Shown here: positions 8,386 through 17,764 of the stretch, piece after piece
How positions within the stretch are numbered: position 1 is the stretch's first letter
Layout of the letters: every line of letters begins with the position of its first letter
Source of the DNA: an uncultured delta proteobacterium
GTDB lineage: Bacteria > Desulfobacterota > WTBG01 > CAIYCZ01 > CAIRTM01
Direction of reading: 5' to 3'
Assembly (NCBI GenBank): GCA_903881505.1
Contig: CAIRTM010000026.1
Location: 1 to 44,111 of the forward strand
DNA length: 44,111 bases
Program-made: the position numbers and the translations under genes
Notes under the pieces: generated by a model
The model's database searches: none
What the model saw: only the letters and a program-made list of their open reading frames with translations
What the model was told of the DNA's origin: nothing

Positions 8386-8688
8386 CTATTTCGCCGGTAC
8401 GATGGCGTCCTTACAGGATTTCTGCAGCCTGAACTTCACCACGGTTTTGGCGGGGATTTTAATCTCCGCGCCGGTGGCGGGGTTGCGGCCCGTGCGGGCC
8501 TTGCGTTTATCCTTGATCAGTTTTCCGAAGCCGGGCAGCACGAACGCACCCTTTTTCTTGGTTTCCTTGTAGGCCAGATCGGTCAGGGCATCAAAAAAAC
8601 CGCCGATTTCACTTTTCTTCATCGCGAGTTCGTCGGCAAGCGCGGCGACGACCTGTGCCTTGGTCAGGGGTTTCTGTTTCTCGGTCAT
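8386..8688 (-). CDS. HU/IHF-family DNA-binding protein
   Basis: Small basic nucleoid protein of 100 residues. It has the HU dimer core and the beta-arm signature FGKLIKDKRKARTGRNPATG, with the intercalating Pro in RNPATG, followed by KIPAKTVVKF. The family role is DNA bending and chromosome compaction. An ATG five codons upstream is in frame, but the AGGAGG ribosome site lies inside those codons and points to ATG at 8688. It has its own promoter (8757-8785) and terminator (8322-8355), so it is a single-gene unit. The N-terminal TEKQKPLTKAQ stretch is slightly longer than in E. coli HU. Confidence 0.92.
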   Translation of the reverse strand: MTEKQKPLTKAQVVAALADELAMKKSEIGGFFDALTDLAYKETKKKGAFVLPGFGKLIKDKRKARTGRNPATGAEIKIPAKTVVKFRLQKSCKDAIVPAK

Positions 8689-8756
8689 ACGTTTCCTCCT
8701 CATGCTATGGGTTAATACAGCGTTGGATACGGGCGCGATACATTCTTGTATCGCCC

Positions 8757-8785
8757 CTTATAGTTGATAATCAAACCGAATTCAA
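8757..8785 (-). promoter_or_regulatory. Sigma70-type promoter of the HU gene
   Basis: On the minus strand TTGAAT (8780-8785) and TATAAG (8757-8762) are separated by exactly 17 bases. Just downstream is an imperfect hairpin (about 8731-8756, GGGCGATA/TATCGCGCCC) that would form at the transcript 5' end and could stabilise it. The AGGAGG site follows. Confidence 0.75.
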
Positions 8786-8810
8786 GCAAAAAAACGCATC
8801 TGCGCTGACC

Positions 8811-10388
8811 TCAGCACGGGCGTATTTCAACCCGTCCTGCAAGATGTTTTTTAACGGCAGCAAGCGGCACCTGGCCGCGGTGGAATATGCCCGCGGCCAG
8901 GGCGGCCTCGGCCCCGGTGCGCTCAAACAGCGCGGCGAAATGCTCCGGGCAGCCCGCTCCGCTGGAGGCAATGACCGGTATGCTGACAGCCCCTTTCACG
9001 GCGTTGATCAGCTCAAGATCAAAACCGCCGCCGGTGCCGTCGCGGTCGATGCAGTTGAGCAGGATTTCTCCGGCCCCCAGCTCCTGGCACACGCGGGCCA
9101 GCGTTACCGCATCCACGGGACGGCCTTCGCGCCCCCCCCTGACAGTGCATTCATACCAGCACCAGCGCTCGCCGCGCGGGCCCGGCACATCGGTCGCAAT
9201 AACGTGATGCGGCACCGCATCGGGTGATTCGACGTACACCCGGCGCGGATCGATTGAAATCACGACGGCCTGGCTGCCGTACACACGCGAAATCTGCTCA
9301 ATCGAACTTGCACCGGTTGCGCGCCCTGTTTTAAGAAACTCCTCGACGATTCCGACCGCATCGCTGCCGATTGATATTTTGTCGGCCCCGGACCGGAAAT
9401 ACTCCGCGGCAACGTCAAGGGCCGTGTGCAGGCGGCCGTCACCGTCACGATATTCTCGGATGCCCCCGCCGATCGTAAGCGGCACAAACACATGGCGCGA
9501 CGTCTTCTGCAGCACATCGAGCATGGGCATGTCGGCCAGGGGGCAGTTGCGGAATGCGGTGATATTCAGGAAGGTGATCTCATCGGCGCCCTCTTCATAA
9601 TAGCGCCGGGCCATATCCACCGGCACTCCGAGGTTGCGGACTCCGTCCGCGTCGCGCACGTCATACTGATCCCCCTTGGTCACCACCAGCTCTCCCCGGT
9701 CATCAGCGCGCACGTCAAGACAGGCGATGATGCGGCGCGCAAGCCGTGTCTCGGACGGGCAGCGGCCCGGAACGGACGCGCAGGCACGGCCGGCGATAAA
9801 ATTCTCGAGCATGCGCAGCCCGGGCCCGCCGCTTTTTTCAGGATGGAACTGGACGGCTGCTATATTGCCCCGCTGAATAGCGCTCGTAAACGCACCGCCG
9901 TAGTCGGTCTCAGTCAGCACAACGGCGCGTTCGAGCGGAACCACATGAAAGGAATGTACGAAATAAAACTTCTCATCGCCCGCAAGGCCGCTGAAAAGCC
10001 CGCTGGGCGCGCGCACCCGAATGCCGTTCCAGCCGATATGCGGCACGGCAAGTGTGCCGGGGCGCAGGCGCTGCACCGAGCCCGCAAGAACTCCCAGCCC
10101 GGGCACGCCGGGCGCCTCCTGGCTTGTTTCAAACAGGGCCTGCAGGCCCAGGCAGATCCCCAGGAAGGGACGGTCGGAGCGCAGATACTCCTGCAGGGGC
10201 GCAACATACCCCTTGGCCTTGAGAATTTGCATCATGGAGCCGAAACTGCCCACGCCCGGAAACACGAGCTTTTCAGCAGCGCTGATATCGCCGGGCTGTG
10301 CCGCGATGCGGACGGATTCCCCGGCGCGCTCGATCGCGTTGATAACGCTGCGCACGTTGCCGGCGCCGTAATCAAGGACGGTAATCAT
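8811..10388 (-). CDS. hisHF: Imidazole glycerol phosphate synthase, fused HisH-HisF
   Basis: Bifunctional histidine-biosynthesis enzyme of 525 residues. The N-terminal glutamine amidotransferase (about 1-200) makes ammonia, and the C-terminal (beta/alpha)8 cyclase (about 217-525) makes IGP and AICAR. Amidotransferase Cys79 (GICLGLQ) with His182 and Glu184 (FHPEKSG) is intact. The cyclase acids are Asp225 (ACLDV) and Asp380 (ISIDPRR). The cyclase carries the LVVTKGDQYDVR insertion and GADEITFLNIT segment characteristic of the eukaryotic HIS7 fusion, not of typical bacterial HisF. The frame is open 85 codons further upstream, but ATG 10388 gives the canonical MITVLDYGAGN start. No other his genes are in the window. 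Confidence 0.92.
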   Translation of the reverse strand: MITVLDYGAGNVRSVINAIERAGESVRIAAQPGDISAAEKLVFPGVGSFGSMMQILKAKGYVAPLQEYLRSDRPFLGICLGLQALFETSQEAPGVPGLGVLAGSVQRLRPGTLAVPHIGWNGIRVRAPSGLFSGLAGDEKFYFVHSFHVVPLERAVVLTETDYGGAFTSAIQRGNIAAVQFHPEKSGGPGLRMLENFIAGRACASVPGRCPSETRLARRIIACLDVRADDRGELVVTKGDQYDVRDADGVRNLGVPVDMARRYYEEGADEITFLNITAFRNCPLADMPMLDVLQKTSRHVFVPLTIGGGIREYRDGDGRLHTALDVAAEYFRSGADKISIGSDAVGIVEEFLKTGRATGASSIEQISRVYGSQAVVISIDPRRVYVESPDAVPHHVIATDVPGPRGERWCWYECTVRGGREGRPVDAVTLARVCQELGAGEILLNCIDRDGTGGGFDLELINAVKGAVSIPVIASSGAGCPEHFAALFERTGAEAALAAGIFHRGQVPLAAVKKHLAGRVEIRPC

Positions 10389-10537
10389 TGCCGTGACACT
10401 TTCATGTACGAAAAAAATTGACCCACCCGTAAAAGCAGGCTTGTGGGGACTTTTTTTACGGCTCCATCGTATGTGCACCTTATCACAAACACACGCAAAA
10501 AAACAGCGCCTGCTGCAGGCCTGACCCCATATTTTGT

Positions 10538-10567
10538 TTGCAGCTGAAGCGGGTACTGTCATACAAT
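10538..10567 (+). promoter_or_regulatory. Probable promoter of the biotin ligase operon
   Basis: TTGCAG (10538-10543) and TACAAT (10562-10567) are 18 bases apart, about 75 bases before the birA ATG at 10642. Its position rules out the longer in-frame start at 10534 for a transcript begun here. Confidence 0.55.
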
Positions 10568-10641
10568 ACACAGGCCCGCACAGCGGACCGGCCCGGCATG
10601 GAAGGCATGCGGTCTTTTTTATCCTGTTCTCCGGCGCACTC

Positions 10642-11445
10642 ATGACCTACACTGATGCCCTCGATCCACAGCATATTGAAAAGGCACTGGCCGGCCGGAC
10701 CATCGGGCAGCGCATTGTCTATTATCCACGCATAGACTCGACCAACCGGGCCGCCCGCGCGCTTGCCCTGCAGGGCAACGCCCACGGCTGGGTGGTGCTG
10801 GCCGATGAGCAGAGCGCAGGCCGTGGCCGCCTGGACCGCCGCTGGCGGTCATCGGCGGGCGAAGATGTTCTGGCAAGCATCATCATCCATCCGGAACTGG
10901 CCCCGGCGCAGGGCTTCCGGCTGACGATGATCGCCTCCATCGCGGTAGTGCTGGCCGTCAAACGGATCTGCGCAATTGCATGCGGCATAAAATGGCCCAA
11001 TGATATTTGCCTGAACGGCAGAAAACTGTGCGGGATACTGTCCGAAGGCCAGACCGAAAATGAGCGCATGCAATTCATGGTGATCGGCATCGGGCTGAAC
11101 GTAAACAGCAGCATGGCCGGCCGGAAAGATCTGGCATATACGGCCGTGTCGCTGCGCGACGCCGCCGGCATCCCCTGCGACCGCACCGCGCTCGTCATCG
11201 CGCTGCTTGAGGAGTTCGACGCGCTGTACGCAGCAGTCCACGAAAACGCCGGCGAGCATATCCGGCAGCTGTGGCAGCAGCATGCGATGATGCTCGGCCG
11301 GCAGGTCTCGATCACGGGCGGCGATACTGTTGTATGCGGTATCGCCAGCGCCGTTACGCCCGACGGAAGCCTTATCGTGCGCGATGATCAGGGCCGCGAT
11401 CACAGTATCGTCTGCGGCGATCTGTCGCTGCGCCTGAACAGCTAG
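10642..11445 (+). CDS. birA: Biotin--[acetyl-CoA-carboxylase] ligase, catalytic form without repressor domain
   Basis: Activates biotin to biotinyl-AMP and attaches it to the lysine of biotin carboxyl carrier proteins. The 267-residue protein has the biotin/ATP loop GRGRLDRRW, the KWPNDI motif and the GILSE segment, followed by the small C-terminal SH3-like domain. It lacks the N-terminal winged-helix DNA-binding domain of E. coli BirA, so it is a monofunctional (group I) ligase and probably does not repress bio genes. ATG 10642 was chosen because the likely promoter lies just upstream. It starts a plus-strand run with the aminotransferase and engB. Confidence 0.92.
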   Translation: MTYTDALDPQHIEKALAGRTIGQRIVYYPRIDSTNRAARALALQGNAHGWVVLADEQSAGRGRLDRRWRSSAGEDVLASIIIHPELAPAQGFRLTMIASIAVVLAVKRICAIACGIKWPNDICLNGRKLCGILSEGQTENERMQFMVIGIGLNVNSSMAGRKDLAYTAVSLRDAAGIPCDRTALVIALLEEFDALYAAVHENAGEHIRQLWQQHAMMLGRQVSITGGDTVVCGIASAVTPDGSLIVRDDQGRDHSIVCGDLSLRLNS

Positions 11446-11481
11446 CGTAGTGTCAACGTCACGGGTTTTTCGCTGGTTATT

Positions 11482-12336
11482 ATGGAACGAATCATTTTCT
11501 ACAACGGCACGCTGCAGGCAGAAAGCGCCCGCCCGCTCAGCCGCGCCGTGCATTACGGCGACGGGGTATTCGAAACCATGCGCGCCCGCAACGGCCGCGT
11601 GTTCCGGCTGTCCGAACATTTTGAGCGCCTGAGCGCCGGGCTGAACGTTTTACGCATAACGCTGCCTGAGACCGCGAAGCTTGCCGCAGCCGTTGACGGC
11701 CTGCTTCGGGCAAATGCCTTACCCGAGGCAGTCGTTAAAATAATCGCATTCCGCGGCGGTCCGGCCGGCCCCCTGCCTGCCGTACATGCGCCCTGCGTGC
11801 TGATTACCGCCGAACCCTTCGACCATGGCATGCTTGCGCGCAACGCTGCCGGTATCAGCGCCAGGATCGTCTCCCTGCGCCGTGATGAAACCTCCCCCTT
11901 GAGCGGCATAAAGAGCCTGAATTATCTCGTCAATATTATGGCGCGCATGGAGGCGGCCGATTCCGGCGACCGCGAGGCCCTGCTGCTCAACCGAGGCGGA
12001 TGCGTGGCTGAAGGCGCAACCAGCACTGTGTTCATGGTCAGCTCCGGCTCGCTGCGCACCCCGCCGCTCAGCTCCGGCGCGCTGCCCGGCATTACCCGCG
12101 CAGCCGTGCTTAAAATCGCGCGCTCGCTCGATCTTGACTGCGCTGAAGCCGATATCGCGCCCGCGGAGCTCAAAGGCGCTGATGAAATTTTTCTGACCAA
12201 TGCGGGATCCGGCGTGATGCCGCTGATCATGCTTGACGGGAGATCAGTCGGCGCGGGCCGGCCGGGGCCAGTGACCCTGCGCTGCCAGGCAGCGTATAAC
12301 GAAACCTTCGCACGGGAAACGGGACGGCGTACATGA
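11482..12336 (+). CDS. Class IV PLP aminotransferase / aminodeoxychorismate lyase-like
   Basis: Fold-type IV PLP enzyme of 284 residues. The PLP lysine is Lys144 in SGIKSLNYL, and the YGDGVFETMR and CVAEGATSTVF motifs are present. The family includes aminodeoxychorismate lyase (PabC, folate), branched-chain aminotransferase (IlvE) and D-amino acid aminotransferase. The short length and the GIKSLNYL form favour PabC-like or D-amino acid-type activity over IlvE, but this is not decided by sequence. Its stop overlaps the engB start (ATGA), so the genes are coupled. No clear ribosome site precedes ATG 11482. Confidence 0.85.
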   Translation: MERIIFYNGTLQAESARPLSRAVHYGDGVFETMRARNGRVFRLSEHFERLSAGLNVLRITLPETAKLAAAVDGLLRANALPEAVVKIIAFRGGPAGPLPAVHAPCVLITAEPFDHGMLARNAAGISARIVSLRRDETSPLSGIKSLNYLVNIMARMEAADSGDREALLLNRGGCVAEGATSTVFMVSSGSLRTPPLSSGALPGITRAAVLKIARSLDLDCAEADIAPAELKGADEIFLTNAGSGVMPLIMLDGRSVGAGRPGPVTLRCQAAYNETFARETGRRT

Positions 12337-12929
12337 AAATCAATGCGGCTGAATTTTATAAAAGTTTTTTCAAGTGTGCCGACCTGCCTGCGCCCGAGTT
12401 TCCCGAAATAGCATTTGCCGGACGCTCCAATGTCGGCAAGTCCTCGCTGATCAACCGGCTGCTCAACCGCCGCGGCCTTGCAAAGACAAGCTCAACGCCG
12501 GGCAGGACCCAGTCGATTAACTTTATCATGGTCAATCAGGCCCTGTTTCTGGTTGATCTGCCGGGCTACGGCTACGCCAAAGTGCCGCTGGAGGTTAAAA
12601 AGCACTGGGGTAAACTGATTCAGGACTATCTGCGGCAGCGCGCCTGCCTGGAGCTGCTGGTTCTGATCGTGGATGCGCGCCGCAGCGGCACCGACGATGA
12701 AAAACTTTTTGTGCAGTGGCTCGACCAGCACGCCATACCCTGGATGCTCGTGTTGACCAAAACCGACAAGCTCAAAAATGCCGAACGGGGGCGCGCCCGG
12801 CGGCACTGGCAGGACTTCCTCGGCACCGGCGGCGCCGTCGAATTTTCAGCCGTCAGCGGCGAGGGCCGCGACAAGCTGTGGCGCGCAATCGAAGCGGCCA
12901 TGCGGGCCGGCGGCGATAAAAGTGCTTGA
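12333..12929 (+). CDS. engB: Ribosome biogenesis GTP-binding protein EngB (YihA/YsxC)
   Basis: Small GTPase needed for late assembly of the 50S ribosomal subunit. The 198-residue protein has all G motifs: G1 GRSNVGKSS (30-38), G3 DLPGYG (75-80), G4 TKTD (142-145) and G5 SAVSG near the C-terminus. The STPGRTQ segment after G1 is characteristic of EngB. It overlaps the aminotransferase by four bases. It closes the birA-aminotransferase-engB group; rmlB follows after 78 bases with its own ribosome site. Confidence 0.96.
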   Translation: MKINAAEFYKSFFKCADLPAPEFPEIAFAGRSNVGKSSLINRLLNRRGLAKTSSTPGRTQSINFIMVNQALFLVDLPGYGYAKVPLEVKKHWGKLIQDYLRQRACLELLVLIVDARRSGTDDEKLFVQWLDQHAIPWMLVLTKTDKLKNAERGRARRHWQDFLGTGGAVEFSAVSGEGRDKLWRAIEAAMRAGGDKSA

Positions 12930-13007
12930 AGTTGCCGGGGCTTTGCAGTAACCTGTGCGCTTAAATTTGAACGCACCAGCTTGCGCCCGACACGAAAGGC
13001 ACCCGCG

Positions 13008-14015
13008 ATGAAACTCCTGGTCACCGGCGGAGCCGGCTTTATCGGCTCGAACTTCATCCGCTTTATGAATGCGCGGCATCCGCAGTATGCAGTCACGAAC
13101 TTCGACGCGCTGACCTACGCCGGCAACCTGGAAAACCTGGAGGGCATATCCGAGTCGTCCAGCTACCGCTTTATCCGGGGCGACATCCGCGACCGGCAGG
13201 CCGTCGACAGCCTGCTGGCCGAAGGATTCGACGCGATCATCAATTTCGCGGCCGAATCGCACGTTGACCGCAGCATCGACAACGCCGCCGTGTTCGTCGA
13301 GACCAACGTGCTCGGCACGCAGGTGCTGCTGGACGCCGCGCTGCGCAACAAGGTCACGCTGTACCTGCAGGTTTCAACCGATGAGGTCTACGGCTCTCTC
13401 GGCCCCGAAGGACTCTTCACCGAACGCACGCCGATTTCCCCCAACAGTCCGTATTCGGCCAGCAAGGCCTCGGCCGATTTATTCGTGCGCGCCTGGAATG
13501 AAACCTTCGGTCTCAAAACGCTCATTACCCGCTGCTCCAACAATTACGGCCCCTACCAGTTTCCCGAAAAGCTGATCCCGTTGTTCATCACCAACGCGCT
13601 TGCCGGCGAGCATCTGCCGCTCTACGGCGACGGGCTCAACGTGCGCGACTGGATCTACGTTGAAGACCACTGCAGCGCGATCGACACGGTCCTGCATCAC
13701 GGCCGGCCGGGCCAGGTGTACAATATCGGCGGCAATGCGGAAAAAACCAACCGCGAGATTACCGCCACCATCCTGCAGCAGCTGGGCAAGCCCGAATCGC
13801 TCATCCGCCACGTGGCCGACCGGCCCGGCCATGACCGCCGCTACGCCATCGACAACACGAAAATCCGGCAGGAACTCGCCTGGCAGCCCGCCCATGATTT
13901 CGAGTCCGGCATGCGCGCAACAATTCAATGGTATCTCGACAACCGGGAATGGTGGCGGCGGGTCAAAAGCGGCGCTTACCGTGACTTCTACGAGCGCTGG
14001 TACGAAAAGCGCTGA
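13008..14015 (+). CDS. rfbB: dTDP-glucose 4,6-dehydratase
   Basis: Second step of dTDP-L-rhamnose synthesis: makes dTDP-4-keto-6-deoxyglucose using bound NAD. The 335-residue extended SDR protein has the Rossmann motif GGAGFIG (7-13), the Thr124-Asp125-Glu126 catalytic triplet in STDEVYG and the Tyr149/Lys153 pair in YSASK. It also has the RCSNNYGPYQFPEKLIPL segment typical of RmlB. A TTG nine codons upstream is in frame, but GAAAGG eight bases before ATG 13008 supports the start given. The partner rmlD is downstream, while rmlA and rmlC are not in the window. Confidence 0.95.
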   Translation: MKLLVTGGAGFIGSNFIRFMNARHPQYAVTNFDALTYAGNLENLEGISESSSYRFIRGDIRDRQAVDSLLAEGFDAIINFAAESHVDRSIDNAAVFVETNVLGTQVLLDAALRNKVTLYLQVSTDEVYGSLGPEGLFTERTPISPNSPYSASKASADLFVRAWNETFGLKTLITRCSNNYGPYQFPEKLIPLFITNALAGEHLPLYGDGLNVRDWIYVEDHCSAIDTVLHHGRPGQVYNIGGNAEKTNREITATILQQLGKPESLIRHVADRPGHDRRYAIDNTKIRQELAWQPAHDFESGMRATIQWYLDNREWWRRVKSGAYRDFYERWYEKR

Positions 14016-14093
14016 GGAGCGCCATGCCCCGCAGCACGGCCGCGGCGACGTTTCACTCCGGTACCTCTCTTTCAGGATATCATACTGCACGTT

Positions 14094-14930
14094 ATGAAAC
14101 TATTGCTTATCGGCGCAAACGGCATGCTGGCCAGGGACGTAATTGAAGCGTTTCACGGCACCCATGAGCTTGTCACATGCGACCACCCGGACATCGACAT
14201 ACGCCAGGCTGATTCCGTCACGGCCTTCATTAAATGCCACCGGCCCGACTGGGTGCTGAACTGCGCGGCCTATACCGATGTCGACGGCGCGGAAACGCAC
14301 CCTGATCTGGCCTTCGCGGTCAACGCCGACGGAGCCGGCATTCTTGCCCGCGCCTGCCGCGAGCAGAAAGCCCGGCTGTGCCACTTCAGCACCGACTTCG
14401 TGTTTGATGGAAACGCCCGGACTCCTTATCGCGAAACCGACCCGGCCGTCCCGCTCAGCGTATACGGTAATTCAAAGCTGGCCGGCGAGCAGAGGATTCA
14501 GGACACCTTCGACGACTACCTGATCGTGCGGACATCATGGATGTTCGGCCGCGGCGGTAAAAATTTCATTACAACCGTCTGCCGGCTTGCCGCCGAGAAT
14601 CCGGATGTGCGGGTGGTTGATGATCAGCGAGGCAGCCCCACCAGCGCGTCCGACCTGGCCGCCATACTCAGGGTTGCGCTTGAAAAAAACCTGCACGGCA
14701 TATATCATGCCTGCAACGCGGGCGTATGCAGCTGGTTTGAGCTTGCGCGCGAGGCCGTCGCGCTTTCGGGCATCGACAGCCGGGTCGTGCCGGTCTCAAC
14801 GAGCCAGATGCCGCGCCCGGCGCGCAGGCCGGCGTTTTCAGCAATGGATTGCACTAAAATCAGCCGCGATTGCGGGCTGCAGATACGGCACTGGCGCGAG
14901 GCGCTGCGCGACTACATCGCGCAACTTTAA
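14094..14930 (+). CDS. rfbD: dTDP-4-dehydrorhamnose reductase
   Basis: Last step of dTDP-L-rhamnose synthesis, reducing dTDP-4-keto-rhamnose with NAD(P)H. The 278-residue protein has the N-terminal GANGMLA nucleotide motif, STDFVFDG (99-106, Thr100/Asp101) and the catalytic Tyr124/Lys128 in [10 protein letters not shown]. The [12 protein letters not shown] segment is diagnostic of RmlD. The ribosome site is weak (AGGA about 17 bases upstream). It lies between rmlB and the UDP-xylose synthase gene, in a nucleotide-sugar block probably serving surface polysaccharide synthesis. Confidence 0.94.
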   Translation: MKLLLIGANGMLARDVIEAFHGTHELVTCDHPDIDIRQADSVTAFIKCHRPDWVLNCAAYTDVDGAETHPDLAFAVNADGAGILARACREQKARLCHFSTDFVFDGNARTPYRETDPAVPLSVYGNSKLAGEQRIQDTFDDYLIVRTSWMFGRGGKNFITTVCRLAAENPDVRVVDDQRGSPTSASDLAAILRVALEKNLHGIYHACNAGVCSWFELAREAVALSGIDSRVVPVSTSQMPRPARRPAFSAMDCTKISRDCGLQIRHWREALRDYIAQL

Positions 14931-14964
14931 AAAAGCACCCACGGAAGCAGGAGAAAAAAAACAC

Positions 14965-15899
<935 letters not shown>

Positions 15900-15900
<1 letters not shown>

Positions 15901-16214
15901 TGGCAGAACCATACCGTCCGCGCCTGCTTTTAATCATCGTCTGCGCCCTGATCATCGTGCAGATATTCGTCATCACATCGCTGAAGCAGAAACTTGAAGA
16001 GCAGATACTCGCGGCCCAGCAGGCGGTCAACACCCAGACCCTGCTGCAGGGGGCCCTTGTCAACCTGCTGGTTGAAAAAAAAATTATTGCGCGCGAAGAC
16101 CTTCTGCGCGAGGCCGGCGACCTGTCGCGACAGTTCATGCCGGAGACCCAGGCCAAGGAGCCGCCGTTTGACACAAGCGGGCTTGCCCGGCCCGGTGCAG
16201 CCCCGCAGCAATAA
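15900..16214 (+). CDS. Small single-pass membrane protein with coiled coil
   Basis: This 104-residue protein has one hydrophobic segment (about 9-28), then a Lys/Glu/Gln-rich helix (about 28-80) likely to form a coiled coil, and a Pro-rich tail. It belongs to no family I recognise. Its start codon overlaps the stop of the UDP-xylose synthase (TAATG), so it is translationally coupled and probably belongs to the same polysaccharide operon. A role as a small scaffold or adaptor at the inner membrane is possible but not shown. Confidence 0.7.
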
Positions 16215-16227
16215 GGCCAACGCCCGT

Positions 16228-16307
16228 CATTTCGGCGCATGCCGGATTCCAGGATAAAAAATTCCCGTCACCTTCCTGTGCCCGTCCGAAAAAAGCTGAT
16301 GGGAATT
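16228..16307. repeat. REP-like short palindromic repeat region
   Basis: GTCATTTCGGCGCATGCCGG at 16226-16245 and the following ATTCCAGG resemble the dispersed extragenic repeat GTCATTCCGGCG...CCGGAATCCAGG found in many Gram-negative genomes. On the minus strand it gives the familiar artefact peptide NPACAEMTG. It is followed by an 11-bp inverted repeat, AATTCCCGTCA (16260-16270) with TGATGGGAATT (16297-16307), with one G-U pair. The region separates the small membrane protein gene and the convergent kinase gene and may end transcripts. Confidence 0.6.
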
Positions 16308-16369
16308 CTGTCCCCGATGCATGTGCAGCTGCCAATGGCGGGGCTCACCCGTCCGGCATCCTGTCTTCC

Positions 16370-17761
16370 CTACAGCGACCGCGGCAGGGTAAAGCTGATT
16401 CTCGTGCCCCGGCCCAACGCGCTCTCGGCCCGAACCTGGCCGCCGTGCGCCTCGACGAACTTCTTCACAATCGCCAGCCCGAGCCCTGAACCGCCGGTTG
16501 TGCGGGAGCGGGACTTGTCCACACGGTAAAAACGCTCGAAGATATAGGGGAGCTTTTCTTCGGGAATACCCGCGCCGCTGTCGAGCAGCCAGACTTCTGC
16601 CATGCCGTTATTAACATCGATGCCGACCTCAAGGGTGCCGCCCTCGGGAGTATAGCGCAGGGCGTTGGCAACAAGGTTCGAGACAACCTGGCCGATGCGC
16701 TTGGGGTCAAGCATGACATAGCCGGGGTCCTGCAGGATTGTTTGAATGAGGGTAATACGCTTTGCCTCGATCTGGGTCAGGAACAGGGCCACGGACTGCA
16801 AAACGACATCCTGCAGGCAATGCGGCGCGGGAACCACATAAAACTCATCGAGTTCTGTTTTGGCAAGAATGGTCAACTCGCCGATAAGATGATCGAGATT
16901 CTCGATTTCGCTGCAGATTGCCCTCAGGTGCGGCTCCTGTTCAGCCGGCTCCATCGTGCGTTCGAGCAGGATCTCGGCATCGGTCAGCATGCGCGCCAGC
17001 GGGGAGCGCAACTCGTGGGAGATATCGGCAAACAACTCCCTGCGTGCGGCATAGTCGCGGGCGATGCGCTGCGACATGCCCGACATCGCCTGCGCCAGCT
17101 CACCGACCTCATCATGCGATGCAACCGTTATCGTCCTGCCGAAATTGCCCTGCGCCATTTCGCGCGCCGCCCGGGTGAGCTGGCGCAGGGGCCGGGTCAG
17201 GTAGCGCGACAGCAGGAGCACGCAGATCAAAAGCGACAAAAGCACCACCCCTTCTATCATCCAGGGCGGCAGAATGCGCAGGAACCGCTTGGTGATCGGG
17301 TACTCGCAGCGCACGATGAACTGCCGGCCGTCTCCTGCCCGGACAGGTACCGATACCACGGGGGAGAGCACCCTGCGGGGATAGGTGACCTCGAAAAGCC
17401 AGCCCTGCCGCACGGCCGTCTCAGCGGCGGATGCCGGGATGCAGTCAGGGCTGGCAAGCCCGGCGTCTAGGACACGGGCAACCGCGCAGCCGTCCGCCCC
17501 ATACAGCGTAATGCTTGCGTTTTCTGATTCGTACAGGCGTTCAAGAACCGCTGCCGGACTTGCGCCTCCGGCGAGCCCATCCTCGATCAGGCGAGCGATG
17601 CGCTGCGTTTCATGAACGAGGATGTGCCGTATATGCGGCCGCAGCGGCGTGTGGGGTGTCAAACCAAGGTACAGGACCGTGATAATGGCAAAACTGCAGG
17701 CCATGCTGGCCAGAATCGACAGGCACAGCTTCCAGAAAAGTCCGATCCTGAAACCGGCCAT
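16370..17761 (-). CDS. Sensor histidine kinase (CpxA/EnvZ-like)
   Basis: Inner-membrane sensor kinase of 463 residues. It has two membrane segments (about 11-34 and 166-187) enclosing a periplasmic sensor of about 130 residues with three cysteines. A HAMP linker (188-240), the H-box with His249 in FADISHELRSPLARM and the ATPase domain (NLVANALRY, DSGAGIP, GSGLGLAI) follow. The H-box and HAMP resemble the CpxA group, which sense envelope state, but the signal here is unknown. It starts three bases after the response-regulator stop, so the two form an operon and a cognate pair. Confidence 0.93.
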   Translation of the reverse strand: MAGFRIGLFWKLCLSILASMACSFAIITVLYLGLTPHTPLRPHIRHILVHETQRIARLIEDGLAGGASPAAVLERLYESENASITLYGADGCAVARVLDAGLASPDCIPASAAETAVRQGWLFEVTYPRRVLSPVVSVPVRAGDGRQFIVRCEYPITKRFLRILPPWMIEGVVLLSLLICVLLLSRYLTRPLRQLTRAAREMAQGNFGRTITVASHDEVGELAQAMSGMSQRIARDYAARRELFADISHELRSPLARMLTDAEILLERTMEPAEQEPHLRAICSEIENLDHLIGELTILAKTELDEFYVVPAPHCLQDVVLQSVALFLTQIEAKRITLIQTILQDPGYVMLDPKRIGQVVSNLVANALRYTPEGGTLEVGIDVNNGMAEVWLLDSGAGIPEEKLPYIFERFYRVDKSRSRTTGGSGLGLAIVKKFVEAHGGQVRAESALGRGTRISFTLPRSL

Positions 17762-17764
17762 GGA

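Noticed and set aside
9998-10643. N-terminal extension of HisHF by 85 codons up to 10643
   Set aside because: The extension is Cys/Arg-rich without family support, overlaps the birA start region, and the canonical HisH N-terminus begins at the ATG at 10388.
16135-16335. Minus-strand frame giving a SWNPACAEMTG peptide
   Set aside because: This peptide is a typical artefact of translating a REP-like extragenic repeat.
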